Assembly: GCA_964624465.1 (NCBI GenBank)
Contig: CAZUZD010000002.1
Span: forward strand, 3,763 to 67,762
Length of the DNA stretch: 64,000 nt
From: CAZUZD01 sp964624465
Lineage (GTDB): Bacteria > Planctomycetota > Planctomycetia > Isosphaerales > Isosphaeraceae
Reading direction: 5' to 3'
The notes below the pieces were generated by a model that was given only the letters and a program-made list of their open reading frames with translations, was not told the origin of the DNA and did no database searches. Positions 1 through 8,255 of this stretch are shown piece by piece (position 1 is the first letter of the stretch; each line of letters starts with the position of its first letter). The position numbers and the translations under genes are program-made.

Positions 1-1542
1 GCTGGTGGGGTAATACCCTTTCAGCGCCTCGGTCTGGTCGGGCCAACCCAGGGTCGAGTGCGGCCAGAGAGCCGAGCTGAACCAGGTGTCGAGCACGTCG
101 GCGTCACGCTCCAGCACGTGGCCGGCGCCCAGCGCGACGGGCTCCAGGTCGGCCTCGGAGCAGATCAGCCAGCCGCCCGCCTCGGCGGGCCGGTAGGTCA
201 CGTCGGGACGGTTGCCGAAGGCACGCTCCAGGTCCACCTCGGAGCCAGTGGCGCAGTGCCAGATCGGGATCCGGTGGCCCCACCAGAGCTGCCGGCTGAT
301 GCACCAGTCGCGCTTCTCGGACAGCCAGTCGACGTAGCTCTTGGCGTAGCGGTCGGGGTGAATCTGCACCTGCTTGCCGGCGACCGCGTCGATCGCCTGC
401 TGCGCGAATCCAGGGGTGCCGTCGGCGTCGTCGCCCATGCGGACGAACCACTGGTCCGACAGGTACGGCTCGATCGGCGTCTTGCTGCGGTCGGAGAAGT
501 TCAGCCGCACCAGGTACGGGTCGGTCTTCTCCAGCAGGCCGGCGGCGTCGAGGTCGGCCACGACCCGCTTGCGGACCTCGCGGCGGTCGAGGCCGGCGTA
601 GGGGCCGGCGTTCTCGTTGTAGGTGCCGTCGGGGTTCAGCAGGTTGATCATCGGCAGGCCGTGCCGCAGGCCCGTCTGGTAGTCGTTCGGGTCGTGCGCG
701 GGGGTGACCTTCACGCAGCCGGTACCGAAGGCGGGGTCCACGAGCACGCCGTCGGCGATGATCGGGATCTGGCGACCGGTCAGCGGCAGAGCGACGTGCT
801 GGCCGATGAGGTGCTGGTAGCGCGGGTCGTCCGGGTGCACGGCCACCGCGGTGTCGCCGAGCATCGTCTCGGGCCGGGTGGTGGCGACGAGCAGCGCCTC
901 GCCGGTGGCCGAGCCGGCGACCGGGTACCGGATCGTCCAGAGGCTACCCTGGGTCTCCTCGTAGTAGATCTCGTCGTCGGCAACGGCGGTGCGGAGCTTG
1001 GTGTCCCAGTTCACCAGCCGCTTGCCGCGGAAGATCTTGTCGGCCCGGAACAGGTTGAAGAAGGTGCGACGGACGGCCTTCGAGCAGGTCTCGTCGAGGG
1101 TGAACCGGGTGCGGTCCCAGTCGCACGAGCAGCCCATCAGGCGGAGCTGACCCAGGATGCGGGCCTCATATTCGTGCTTCCAGGCCCAGATGCGCTCGAC
1201 CAGGGCCTCGCGGCCGAGGTCGTGCCGGGTCTTCTTTTCTTCCTCGAAGAGCCGGCGCTCGACGACGGCCTGGGTGGCGATGCCGGCGTGGTCGGTGCCG
1301 GGCATCCAGAGGGCATCGAAGCCCTGCATCCGCCGCCAGCGGATCAGGATGTCCTGCAGCGTGTTGTTGAGCGCGTGGCCCATGTGCAGGGCGCCGGTGA
1401 CGTTGGGCGGCGGGATCACGACGCAGTACGGCTTCGTGGGCCGGTCGGGGGCGTGGAAGAACCCCTTCTCGAGCCAGTAGCCGTACCAGCGGTCCTGGGC
1501 GTCCTTCGGGTCGTACTGCTTGGGCAGGTCGGCGATGCTCAT
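1..1542 (-). CDS. valS: Valyl-tRNA synthetase, N-terminal 514 residues (partial)
   Basis: Class I aminoacyl-tRNA synthetase that charges tRNA-Val in the cytoplasm. The frame is open from an ATG at 1542 down to base 1, so the C-terminal part (KMSKS loop, anticodon-binding domain, coiled coil) lies outside the window. The HIGH signature is seen as PPPNVTGALHMGH at about residues 44-56. The editing (CP1) domain is recognisable by ATTRPETMLGDTAVAVHP and GTGCVKVTPAHDPND, and WWGHRIPIWHC follows. About 514 of the roughly 900-950 residues usual for the family are present. It lies 187 bases downstream of cimA on the same strand; I see no strong promoter between them. Confidence 0.97.
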   Translation of the reverse strand, partial: MSIADLPKQYDPKDAQDRWYGYWLEKGFFHAPDRPTKPYCVVIPPPNVTGALHMGHALNNTLQDILIRWRRMQGFDALWMPGTDHAGIATQAVVERRLFEEEKKTRHDLGREALVERIWAWKHEYEARILGQLRLMGCSCDWDRTRFTLDETCSKAVRRTFFNLFRADKIFRGKRLVNWDTKLRTAVADDEIYYEETQGSLWTIRYPVAGSATGEALLVATTRPETMLGDTAVAVHPDDPRYQHLIGQHVALPLTGRQIPIIADGVLVDPAFGTGCVKVTPAHDPNDYQTGLRHGLPMINLLNPDGTYNENAGPYAGLDRREVRKRVVADLDAAGLLEKTDPYLVRLNFSDRSKTPIEPYLSDQWFVRMGDDADGTPGFAQQAIDAVAGKQVQIHPDRYAKSYVDWLSEKRDWCISRQLWWGHRIPIWHCATGSEVDLERAFGNRPDVTYRPAEAGGWLICSEADLEPVALGAGHVLERDADVLDTWFSSALWPHSTLGWPDQTEALKGYYPTS

Positions 1543-1729
1543 GCGAGGCTGGATCCCGTCGGGTCGCTCAGGTCTGCGCCAGGGGTCGGAAGCGGAGCCG
1601 CTCGCGGACCCAGGCGTCGAGAAGTCGGTTGGAATACCACACGCCGTCGAGTGCGGGCCGGGCGGGACGGAGCCGGGCGGGCCCCCGGCTCGGCCGTCGG
1701 GGAACCGCCGATCAGAGGGTCAGTCGGGC

Positions 1730-3340
1730 TCAGGCGGGGGCGGTGGCCCGCTGCGGGTCGCCGGCGGGGAGGCGGGCCGGTCGCGCGTCCTTGGCGAGCT
1801 TGTGCTCGAAGGAGTCGACCAGCGCCAGCCAGCTCGCCTCGATGATGTTCTCGGAGACGCCGACCGTGCCCCAGACCTCGTCGGAGTCCTTCGACTCGAT
1901 GACGACCCGGACGCGGGCCGCGGTGCCGGCCCGCTCGTTGATCACGCGGACCTTGTAGTCGACCAGGCTCATCTCTCGGAGCCGGGGGAAGTGGGGGTCG
2001 AGGGCCTTGCGGAGCGCCCCGTCGATGGCGTTGACCGGGCCGTCCCCCTCGGAGACGGTGTGCTCGACGCGGTCGCCCAGGCGGAGCTTGACGGTCGCCT
2101 CGGTGACCGGCTGGCCGTCGGGCCCGTTCTCGACGCTGACACGGTAGCCCACCCGCTCGAACCGGGGCTGGTACCGGCCCGCGAGCTTCTCGACCAGGAG
2201 CACGAACGACGCCTCGGCGGCCTCGAACTGGTATCCCTCGTTCTCCAGGTCCTGCACGCGGTCGAGGACCCTGGCCATGAGCTTCGGGTCGTGGTCGAGG
2301 CCGTGCTCCTCGAGCTTCTCGGCGATGTTCGAGCGCCCGGACAGCTCGCTGACCAGCACCCGGCGCTCGTTGCCGACGAGGGTCGGGTCGATGTGCTCGT
2401 AGCTGGCAGCGACCTTGCGGACGGCGTGGACGTGCATGCCGCCCTTGTGGGCGAAGGCGCTCGACCCGACGAATGCCTGGCCGGGCCGGAAGTTCATGTT
2501 CGCCGTCTCGTAGACGAACCGCGAGACCTCGGTCAGGTGCGACAGGCCGCCGGGGCCGAGCAGGTCGTAGCCCCGGTACTTCAGCGCCAGGTTGGCGATC
2601 ACGCTGCAGAGGTCGACGTTGCCGCAGCGCTCGCCGATGCCGTTGATCGTGCCCTGGACCTGGGTCGCGCCTTGCTCGACGGCGGCCAGGGTGTTGGCCA
2701 CGGCCAGCTCGCCGTCGTTGTGGGTGTGGATGCCGATCGGGATGCCGATCTCGCGACGCACGGCGGCGACGGCCTCGGCGATCCCGCCCGGCAGGGTGCC
2801 GCCGTTGGTGTCGCAGAGCACCAGCCAGGCGGCGCCGGCGGCCTCGGCGGCCTTGAGGGTCTCGAGGGCGTAGTCGGGGTTGCTGCGGTAGCCGTCGAAG
2901 AAGTGCTCGGCGTCGTAGACGACCTCGCGGACGTGGGTCGCCAGAAAGGCGACCGAGTCGGCGATCATCCGGGCGTTTTCCTCGAGCGAGACCCCCAGGA
3001 TCTCGCGGGCGTGCAGGTCCCAGGTCTTGCCGACCACGGTGACGACCGGGGTGCCGGCGTCGACCAGGGCCCGCATGCCGGTGTCGTCCTCGGCCGCGAT
3101 GTCCCGGCGCCGGGTCATGCCGAAGGCGGCGACGCGGGCGTGGGCCAGGTCGAGGTCGCGGACGGCCTGGAAGTAGGCGGCGTCCTTGGGGTTCGACAGC
3201 GGGTAGCCACCCTCGACGTAGTCAATCCCGAGCGCATCGAGCTGCCGCGTGATGCGGAGCTTGTCCTCGAGCGAGAAATTGACCCCCTCGCCCTGACTGC
3301 CGTCGCGCAGGGTCGTGTCGTAGATGGCGATCCGCGTCAT
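1730..3340 (-). CDS. cimA: (R)-citramalate synthase
   Basis: Condenses pyruvate with acetyl-CoA to citramalate, the threonine-independent entry to isoleucine. The 536-aa product begins MTRIAIYDTTLRDGSQGEG, the typical start of the DRE-TIM (HMG-CoA lyase-like) barrel, followed by GGYPLSNPKD, LCDTNGGTLPGG, GIHTHNDGELAVAN and the lid motif GERCGNVDL. The C-terminal third is the LeuA-type allosteric domain. Length and the DTTLRDGSQGEGVNFS start fit CimA rather than 2-isopropylmalate synthase. The frame runs 64 codons further upstream, but that part has no family similarity, so the ATG at 3340 was chosen. An extended -10 element lies 56 bases upstream. Confidence 0.93.
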   Translation of the reverse strand: MTRIAIYDTTLRDGSQGEGVNFSLEDKLRITRQLDALGIDYVEGGYPLSNPKDAAYFQAVRDLDLAHARVAAFGMTRRRDIAAEDDTGMRALVDAGTPVVTVVGKTWDLHAREILGVSLEENARMIADSVAFLATHVREVVYDAEHFFDGYRSNPDYALETLKAAEAAGAAWLVLCDTNGGTLPGGIAEAVAAVRREIGIPIGIHTHNDGELAVANTLAAVEQGATQVQGTINGIGERCGNVDLCSVIANLALKYRGYDLLGPGGLSHLTEVSRFVYETANMNFRPGQAFVGSSAFAHKGGMHVHAVRKVAASYEHIDPTLVGNERRVLVSELSGRSNIAEKLEEHGLDHDPKLMARVLDRVQDLENEGYQFEAAEASFVLLVEKLAGRYQPRFERVGYRVSVENGPDGQPVTEATVKLRLGDRVEHTVSEGDGPVNAIDGALRKALDPHFPRLREMSLVDYKVRVINERAGTAARVRVVIESKDSDEVWGTVGVSENIIEASWLALVDSFEHKLAKDARPARLPAGDPQRATAPA

Positions 3341-3395
3341 GGGTCCGGTCTCGATGCCGTTCGGTGGCAGGCTGACGAGCGTGCAGGAATGGGGC

Positions 3396-3404
3396 ATTCT
3401 AGCA
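3396..3404 (-). promoter_or_regulatory. Extended -10 promoter element upstream of cimA
   Basis: On the minus strand the sequence reads TGC-TAGAAT: an extended -10 (TGn) followed by a hexamer matching TATAAT at 5 of 6 positions. It lies 56 bases before the cimA ATG in an AT-richer island of otherwise GC-rich spacer. I see no convincing -35 hexamer, which is acceptable for extended -10 promoters. Confidence 0.5.
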
Positions 3405-3509
3405 CAACCGACACCGCCCCGGGCACCCGGGTTCGACCCGTCCCGCCGGCGCCCGTCCGCAGGGGGTTCCCCCCGGACCGGCGTCGCCCCCAGAGCCGCG
3501 AGGACCGCC

Positions 3510-4187
3510 ATGCGTTCGATCGAGGCACTCATCGCCGCCGTCCGATGCGAGGCCCAGCGGGCCGATTTCCCGGTCGACCGGGCCGTCTACGAGCGATCGG
3601 GCAAGGCCCCGCTCGATCCGATCCTGTTTGCAGGTAACCTCGACGCCCCGGTCTGCGTCTTCGGGCGCGACCTGGGCAAGGACGAGGTCGCCCACGGCCA
3701 GCCCCTGATCGGCGCCGGCGGCCGGCTGGTCCGCCGCGGGCTGCTGGCGGCTCACGGGCACGCGACCGAGCGGGCCGACGACCCCTGGCTTGAAGCCGCT
3801 CTGGAGTTCGCCCTGCTGACGAACACGGTGCCGTTCAAGCCACCGGGCAACAAGGCGTACTCCGAGCCGGTCAAGGCGCGGTTCCGGCCCTTCGTGGCGG
3901 AGCTGCTGGGGGAGCACTGGGCGGGCGGCCGGGTGCTCACGCTAGGCAACGAGGCATTCGGGTGGTTCACCCCGTACGCCCAGCCCGGCGCCGCCGAGGC
4001 GTTCTGGGCCCGGGAGGATCGGTACGAGGCCGACCTGCCGGTGACCCTGAGTCTGGAGGTCGACGGCCGGACGATCCGGAAGGCGCTGACCGTCTGCCCC
4101 CTGCCCCATCCCTCGCCGCTGAATGCCCGCTGGTACGCCCGGTTTCCGGAATTGCTGGGAGCCCGGCTGGGGGCCGCCCGGTGCTGA
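3510..4187 (+). CDS. Uracil-DNA glycosylase superfamily protein
   Basis: Likely removes uracil or another damaged base from DNA. The 225-aa product has a UDG-fold plan: an N-terminal segment ending PILFAGNLDAPVCVFGRDLGKDEV, then HGQPLIGAGGRLVRRGL (the substrate-loop region of family 4/5-like enzymes), LLTNTVPFKPPGNKAYS, and a C-terminal PHPSPLNARWYARFP corresponding to the HPSPLN motif B. The four cysteines of the classical family-4 Fe-S cluster are not evident. The frame extends 62 codons upstream, but ATG 3510 gives the first residues that fit the family. It is divergent from cimA across a 169-base spacer. The exact substrate cannot be told from sequence. Confidence 0.75.
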   Translation: MRSIEALIAAVRCEAQRADFPVDRAVYERSGKAPLDPILFAGNLDAPVCVFGRDLGKDEVAHGQPLIGAGGRLVRRGLLAAHGHATERADDPWLEAALEFALLTNTVPFKPPGNKAYSEPVKARFRPFVAELLGEHWAGGRVLTLGNEAFGWFTPYAQPGAAEAFWAREDRYEADLPVTLSLEVDGRTIRKALTVCPLPHPSPLNARWYARFPELLGARLGAARC

Positions 4188-4303
4188 AGTTGCGACGAAT
4201 CGGGATCGAACTGGATCCGGAGATCTCTTACGGGTTGCGATGCCCCCGGGAGGGTTGTAGCCTCATGCGACGGCTCCTCCTCCTCTCCCAGGGGTCAGTT
4301 CCC

Positions 4304-4732
4304 ATGCGTAAGGTCCAGATGGTCACCGAGCGCGAGCTGGAGATCCTCAAGGTTCTCTGGTCCCGCGGCCGGGCGAGCGTGCGCGAGGTGCAGGAAGATC
4401 TGGTCAAGGAGACCGGCCCCGTGGCCTACAGCACGGTGCAGACCCTCCTGAACATCATGGAGGAAAAGAAGGGGCTGGTCCGGCACGTCGTCGAGGGGCG
4501 GACCTTCGTATACATCCCGGCCAAGGAGCACGACTGGACGATCACCGAGCTGACGCGACGCTTCGTCGACCGCGTCTTCGACGGCGATGCCGACCGGCTC
4601 CTGGCCGCGCTGCTCGACTCGCGATCGCCGAGCCCCGAAGAGCTCGACCGGCTTCGCGCCACGATCGAGGCGGCCCAGCAGCACGCCACCCACGCCATGG
4701 CCGATCACGGCAGCCCGGATACGTTCCGCTGA
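4304..4732 (+). CDS. BlaI/MecI/CopY-family winged-helix repressor
   Basis: Small DNA-binding repressor of the penicillinase-repressor family, 142 aa. VTERELEILKVLWSRGRASVREVQEDL forms the first helices, and YSTVQTLLNIMEEKKGLVRHVVEGRTFVYIP forms the recognition helix and wing; both are highly typical. The C-terminal half (FVDRVFDGDADRLLAALLDS..SPEELDRL) is the dimerisation region with the usual proteolysis-sensitive section. The gene that normally follows, a BlaR1-like M56 metalloprotease sensor, is absent; the next gene is a tiny membrane protein. An in-frame upstream ATG at 4265 is possible, but the start at 4304 places the domain at the usual distance. The ligand and targets are unknown. 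Confidence 0.85.
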   Translation: MRKVQMVTERELEILKVLWSRGRASVREVQEDLVKETGPVAYSTVQTLLNIMEEKKGLVRHVVEGRTFVYIPAKEHDWTITELTRRFVDRVFDGDADRLLAALLDSRSPSPEELDRLRATIEAAQQHATHAMADHGSPDTFR

Positions 4733-4980
4733 GCCCGGCCGTCCGGCAAATCGCACCGCCCTCCTCTCCGCCCCACTCGCCTCGCCAACTCGCTCGACCG
4801 ACCCAGGACCGCCGGCCTGCCGGCCCCGTGGGACCGTGCATCGTGCGCCCTGGCGATCGCGCCGACCGTTGCGGTCGTTGCGACCGTTCGAGGAGGCAAT
4901 CCACGCCGGCCGCGCCTTGACGGTCGATGTGTTAGACTTGACGATGATCGACCCAGATTCCGCGAGCGGAGCGCGTGCCG

Positions 4981-5166
4981 ATGGACCTCGAGAAGATCCT
5001 GACCCTCATCTCCATGATCATCGCGGGCCTGCTGACGGTGCTGTTCCTCAGCGACCTGGCGCTCGGGATCCCGTTCGACCGCCAGATCGTGCTGGACGTC
5101 CTGTTCCTGCTGGCCGGCGGGTTCATCCTCTGGCAGGGCTTCGAGACCTACCGCGAGCTATCCTGA
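4981..5166 (+). CDS. Small two-helix membrane protein
   Basis: A 61-aa product with two hydrophobic segments (about residues 7-27 and 36-52) joined by a short loop containing the charged residues of FDRQ. It ends in a cytoplasmic-type tail, YRELS. No family is recognised. ATG 4981 is preferred; a GTG two codons earlier (4975) is also possible. Its 3' end overlaps the convergent cobA-hemD frame by 9 bases. It lies 248 bases after the BlaI-type gene, so co-transcription is possible but not shown. The spacer 4733-4980 shows no other gene. Confidence 0.6.
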   Translation: MDLEKILTLISMIIAGLLTVLFLSDLALGIPFDRQIVLDVLFLLAGGFILWQGFETYRELS

Positions 5167-6714
5167 CCGGGACGACCCCGGCACCGCCGCGATGAGCGCG
5201 GCCAGCAGGCCGGGCCAGGTGAACTCCGTCGCCTCGGCCGCCACCGGCCAGCCGAGGCGGCGGATCGTCGCCGAGGTGACCGGGCTCAGGCTCGCCAGCC
5301 GGATCTCGCCCCGCCGGATCCGCTCGCGGCCGGCATCGGGCACGAGCGCGTGCAAGCGTGCGGCGATGGCGCTGCTGGTCACGGTGATCCAGTCCAGCGA
5401 CCCCTCCTCGATCCGACGGCCGACCGCCTCGGGCAAGGCGACGGCGTCGGCATTGCGGTAGACCGCCACCTGCTCCACCTCGGCGATCGGCCCGAGCACG
5501 TCGCGGAGCAGCGTCCGGCCGCGATCGGCCCGCGCCAGCAGCACCCGGCGCCCCCGGACCAGGGGAGCCAGGGCCTCGGCCAGATCCTCCGATCGAAACG
5601 CCGACGGCACCAGGTCGGCGTTCAGCCGCGCCCGGGCCAGCTCCTGCGCGGTGGCCGGCCCGATGGCCGCCAGCCGGGTGTGGCCCAGGGCCCGCACGTC
5701 GCGTCCGACGGCCGGGAGCCGGTCGAGGAAGTGCCGCACCCCGTTGGCGGAGGTGAAGACGACCCAGTCGAAGGCGTCGAGCCGTCGCAGGGCGTCGTCG
5801 AGCGGCGCGGGGTCGTCGAGCGGCAGGATATCGACCATCGGCGCCCCGAGTGCCTCGGCCCCCAGGGCCTCCAGGTCGGAGGCGGCCGCCTCCAGCTCCG
5901 CCGCGGGACGGGTCACGACGATCCGCTGGCCGAACAGGGGCAACGCCTCGAACCAGGCCAGGGCCGGTCGGCGGGCGACCACCGCGCCCACGACGAGCAA
6001 GGCCGGCGGTCCGAGGCCGGCGGCCGCGACCCGATCAGGCAGATCGGCCAGCGTGCCGGTCACGGTGCGCTGGGCGGCCAGGGTGCCTGACTGGACGAGC
6101 GCCGCCGGGGTCGTGTCCGCGCGCCCCTGCTCGATCAGGTGCCGACAGAGCGCCGCCAACCGGGTCACCCCCATGTAGACGACCAGGGTCCCAGGGAACC
6201 GGGCCAGGGCCCCCCAGTCGACCCGGGAGTCGGGGTCGGACGGGTCGCCGTGGCCGGTCACCAGGGCCACTCCCGAGGCCGAGGCGCGATGGGTGACGGC
6301 CAGCCCGGCGTAGGCCGTGACGCCCAGCCCGGCAGTCACCCCGGGGACCACCCGGAACGGCACGCCGGCGGCGGCCAGGGCCTCGACCTCCTCGCCGCCC
6401 CGCCCGAAGACGTACGGATCTCCCCCCTTGAGCCGGACGACCCGTTTACCCTCGGCTCCGAGCCGCACCAACAACGCGTTGATCTCGTCCTGCGGCAGGA
6501 TCGCATGGCCGGCCCGCTTGCCGACCGGATGCCGCTCGGCGGTGGGCGGAGCGAGGTCCAGGAGCCGCAGATTGGCCAGGTGGTCGTAGACGACCGCCTC
6601 GGCCTGCGCCAGGGCCTCGGCGCCCCGGCGGGTCAGGAGGCCGGGGTCACCGGGGCCGGCTCCGACGAGCGTGACGAGCCCCGGGCGGCGGGTTTCGGGG
6701 AGCGCAGGGGGCAT
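5158..6714 (-). CDS. Fused uroporphyrinogen-III C-methyltransferase and uroporphyrinogen-III synthase
   Basis: Bifunctional tetrapyrrole enzyme of 518 aa. Residues about 12-255 are an SUMT (CobA) domain: VGAGPGDPGLLT, VVYDHLAN, VRLKGGDPYVFGRGGEE and VVPGVTAG give the SAM- and substrate-binding motifs. Residues about 262-510 are a HemD domain (FGQRIVVTRPAAE, DWVVFTSANGVRHF, AIGPATAQEL, ITVTSSAIAARL). HemD closes hydroxymethylbilane to uroporphyrinogen III and CobA methylates it to precorrin-2, leading to sirohaem or cobalamin. CobA-HemD fusions are known in several phyla. The gene stands alone; its tail overlaps the convergent small membrane gene by 9 bases. Confidence 0.93.
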   Translation of the reverse strand: MPPALPETRRPGLVTLVGAGPGDPGLLTRRGAEALAQAEAVVYDHLANLRLLDLAPPTAERHPVGKRAGHAILPQDEINALLVRLGAEGKRVVRLKGGDPYVFGRGGEEVEALAAAGVPFRVVPGVTAGLGVTAYAGLAVTHRASASGVALVTGHGDPSDPDSRVDWGALARFPGTLVVYMGVTRLAALCRHLIEQGRADTTPAALVQSGTLAAQRTVTGTLADLPDRVAAAGLGPPALLVVGAVVARRPALAWFEALPLFGQRIVVTRPAAELEAAASDLEALGAEALGAPMVDILPLDDPAPLDDALRRLDAFDWVVFTSANGVRHFLDRLPAVGRDVRALGHTRLAAIGPATAQELARARLNADLVPSAFRSEDLAEALAPLVRGRRVLLARADRGRTLLRDVLGPIAEVEQVAVYRNADAVALPEAVGRRIEEGSLDWITVTSSAIAARLHALVPDAGRERIRRGEIRLASLSPVTSATIRRLGWPVAAEATEFTWPGLLAALIAAVPGSSRSG

Positions 6715-6777
6715 CGGTCGGGCGTCCGGCGCAGGGGAATGCGGACCGGGCCGGGCGGGGCGGCCCGGCCCGATCGA

Positions 6778-7818
6778 TCAGGTGGCCGCGGCCACGTCCT
6801 CGTCCTTGCGGGCCGGGATCAGGCGGATGCCCAGCTCGTAGAGGGCGTACATCGGGCCGGCCAGGAGCATCATGGTGAACGGATCGCCGGTCGGCGTGAG
6901 GGCGGCCGCACCGACGACGATCGCCAGCAGGGCCATCCGGCGCTTCTCGCGGTACGCCTCGACCGTGAAGATTCCGACCCGCTCCAGCAACAGCATCACC
7001 AGCGGCGTCTGGAAGCAGACTCCGAAGATCAGCGGCAGGATCGTGGCGAAGCTGATCCACTCGGAGATCTTGAGCATTGGCTCGATGTCCAGCCAGGCGT
7101 TGAAGTCGAGCAGGAACGCCAGGGTGAACGGCAGGACGTAGAAGAAACAGAGGAACACGCCGCCCAGGAACAGCATCACCGAGAACGGCAGGTACTTCAT
7201 GAGGTACTGGCGCTCGTGGCGGTACAGCCCGGCCGCCACGAAGGCCCAGAACTGGTAGAGCACCCAGGGGCTGGCCAGCACCAGGCCCGTCACGATGCAG
7301 ACCAGGAACAGGACCATGAACGATTCCATCGGCGTGGTCGAGATCAGGGCACTGCGGCGCTCGGCCGTGAGGTTCACGGTCTTGATCCAGCTCGACTGCG
7401 AGTAGACCGTCTCCAGGGTGACGGTCTGGTCCTTGAGCGCCTCGGCCGGCGGGCGGTCGAGGGCGGGGAAGTAGCGGGAGACGGCGTCGACGAACTGGCC
7501 GGCAGGGACCTCGACGCGGAACGGCTCGGTCTTGGCCTGGGTGGCGTCGGCCTCCTGGGCCCGCCGCTGCGCCAGGTCGGCGTTGTAGCGGGTGAGGGCC
7601 TCCTTGGCCGGCTCCTGCATGCTCCGCATGACCCACTTGCCGAGGTAGAACCATTGGCCGCCGCCGATCGGGATCGGCACGCAGGTGATGAGCAGGCCGG
7701 CGAACAGGCCGATCAGCGCGAGGACCAGCCGGATCCGGAGCTCCTCGATGTGGTCGCCGAAGCTCATCGTCGGCATCGACTGCTCTTCGTGGAAGAGGTC
7801 GCGATCTGTGGGGTTCAT
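6778..7818 (-). CDS. tatC: Twin-arginine translocase subunit TatC with an enlarged first periplasmic loop
   Basis: Core membrane subunit of the Tat system, which exports folded proteins. The 346-aa product has the cytoplasmic N-terminal motif FGDHIEELRIRL, TM1 at about 30-48, then TTPMESFMV (160-169), ASPWVLYQFWAFVAAGLYRHER (182-203), SFATILPLIFGVCFQTPLVM and LTPTGDPFTMMLLAGPMYALYE, all TatC hallmarks. Between TM1 and the TTPMESF segment there are about 110 residues, whereas E. coli TatC has about 25-30, so roughly 80 extra residues sit in the first periplasmic loop. No tatA or tatB is adjacent. ATG 7818 was chosen; the frame extends upstream without similarity. Confidence 0.95.
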   Translation of the reverse strand: MNPTDRDLFHEEQSMPTMSFGDHIEELRIRLVLALIGLFAGLLITCVPIPIGGGQWFYLGKWVMRSMQEPAKEALTRYNADLAQRRAQEADATQAKTEPFRVEVPAGQFVDAVSRYFPALDRPPAEALKDQTVTLETVYSQSSWIKTVNLTAERRSALISTTPMESFMVLFLVCIVTGLVLASPWVLYQFWAFVAAGLYRHERQYLMKYLPFSVMLFLGGVFLCFFYVLPFTLAFLLDFNAWLDIEPMLKISEWISFATILPLIFGVCFQTPLVMLLLERVGIFTVEAYREKRRMALLAIVVGAAALTPTGDPFTMMLLAGPMYALYELGIRLIPARKDEDVAAAT

Positions 7819-8255
7819 GGGGCTCGGAGCTCCGCCCTCGTGGCGAGGGGGTGGCGCAGGCCGACGCGATGGCGGCCGGGGTCGGATCCAGGTCCAGGCG
7901 GGAGGGAGTGCAAACGCAGAAGCGCACGACCGGTCCCGACGGTCGCAGCCCTGGATCGGGACCGCCCTGAGCCTCACCGGGACGACTCGACGGGCGGCGC
8001 GTTGCTGGGGAGCAATGTACCACGGACGCTCCGGGGCATTCCAGGATCGACCGCATCCAGGGCCCCGGGGGGCCCCCTCCCCGGACCGGCGCCGGACCCG
8101 CCCCGTCGCGTTTTGGCGGGCGGTGTTCGCCATAGACAGCCCGGGGCGGGTGGCGGTACAACGCTTTTTCTGCCGATCCGCACCAGGACCGCCACGGAAT
8201 CGGCGGCCATGGTCGCGGCGCCGCCCAGGCGTGGTCACCAGGGAAGGAGCCCCCG
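7819..8255. other. Intergenic region between divergent tatC and manA
   Basis: A 437-base spacer that must hold the start signals of both divergent genes. It is GC-rich and carries no frame with coding character. I could not pick a confident promoter; a TACAAC hexamer near 8157 is the only AT-rich candidate on the plus strand and has no clear -35 partner. The ribosome-binding site of manA is at its right edge. Confidence 0.5.
8244..8249 (+). promoter_or_regulatory. Ribosome-binding site fixing the manA start
   Basis: AAGGAG followed by a 6-base spacer before ATG 8256. It supports this start over the internal ATGs at 8313 and 8343, even though the encoded first 29 residues are not conserved-looking. 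Confidence 0.7.

Noticed and set aside
58..1845. Long plus-strand frame (595 codons) opposite valS
   Set aside because: The minus strand reads a clean valyl-tRNA synthetase with the HIGH motif. The plus frame is a GC-bias shadow with low-complexity Val/Gly/Arg composition and no family features.
4917..4949. TTGACG with downstream TTAGACTTGACG as a promoter for the 61-aa gene
   Set aside because: The TAGACT hexamer is only 10 bases from TTGACG, and the hexamer at 17-base spacing (GACGAT) matches poorly, so I did not annotate it.
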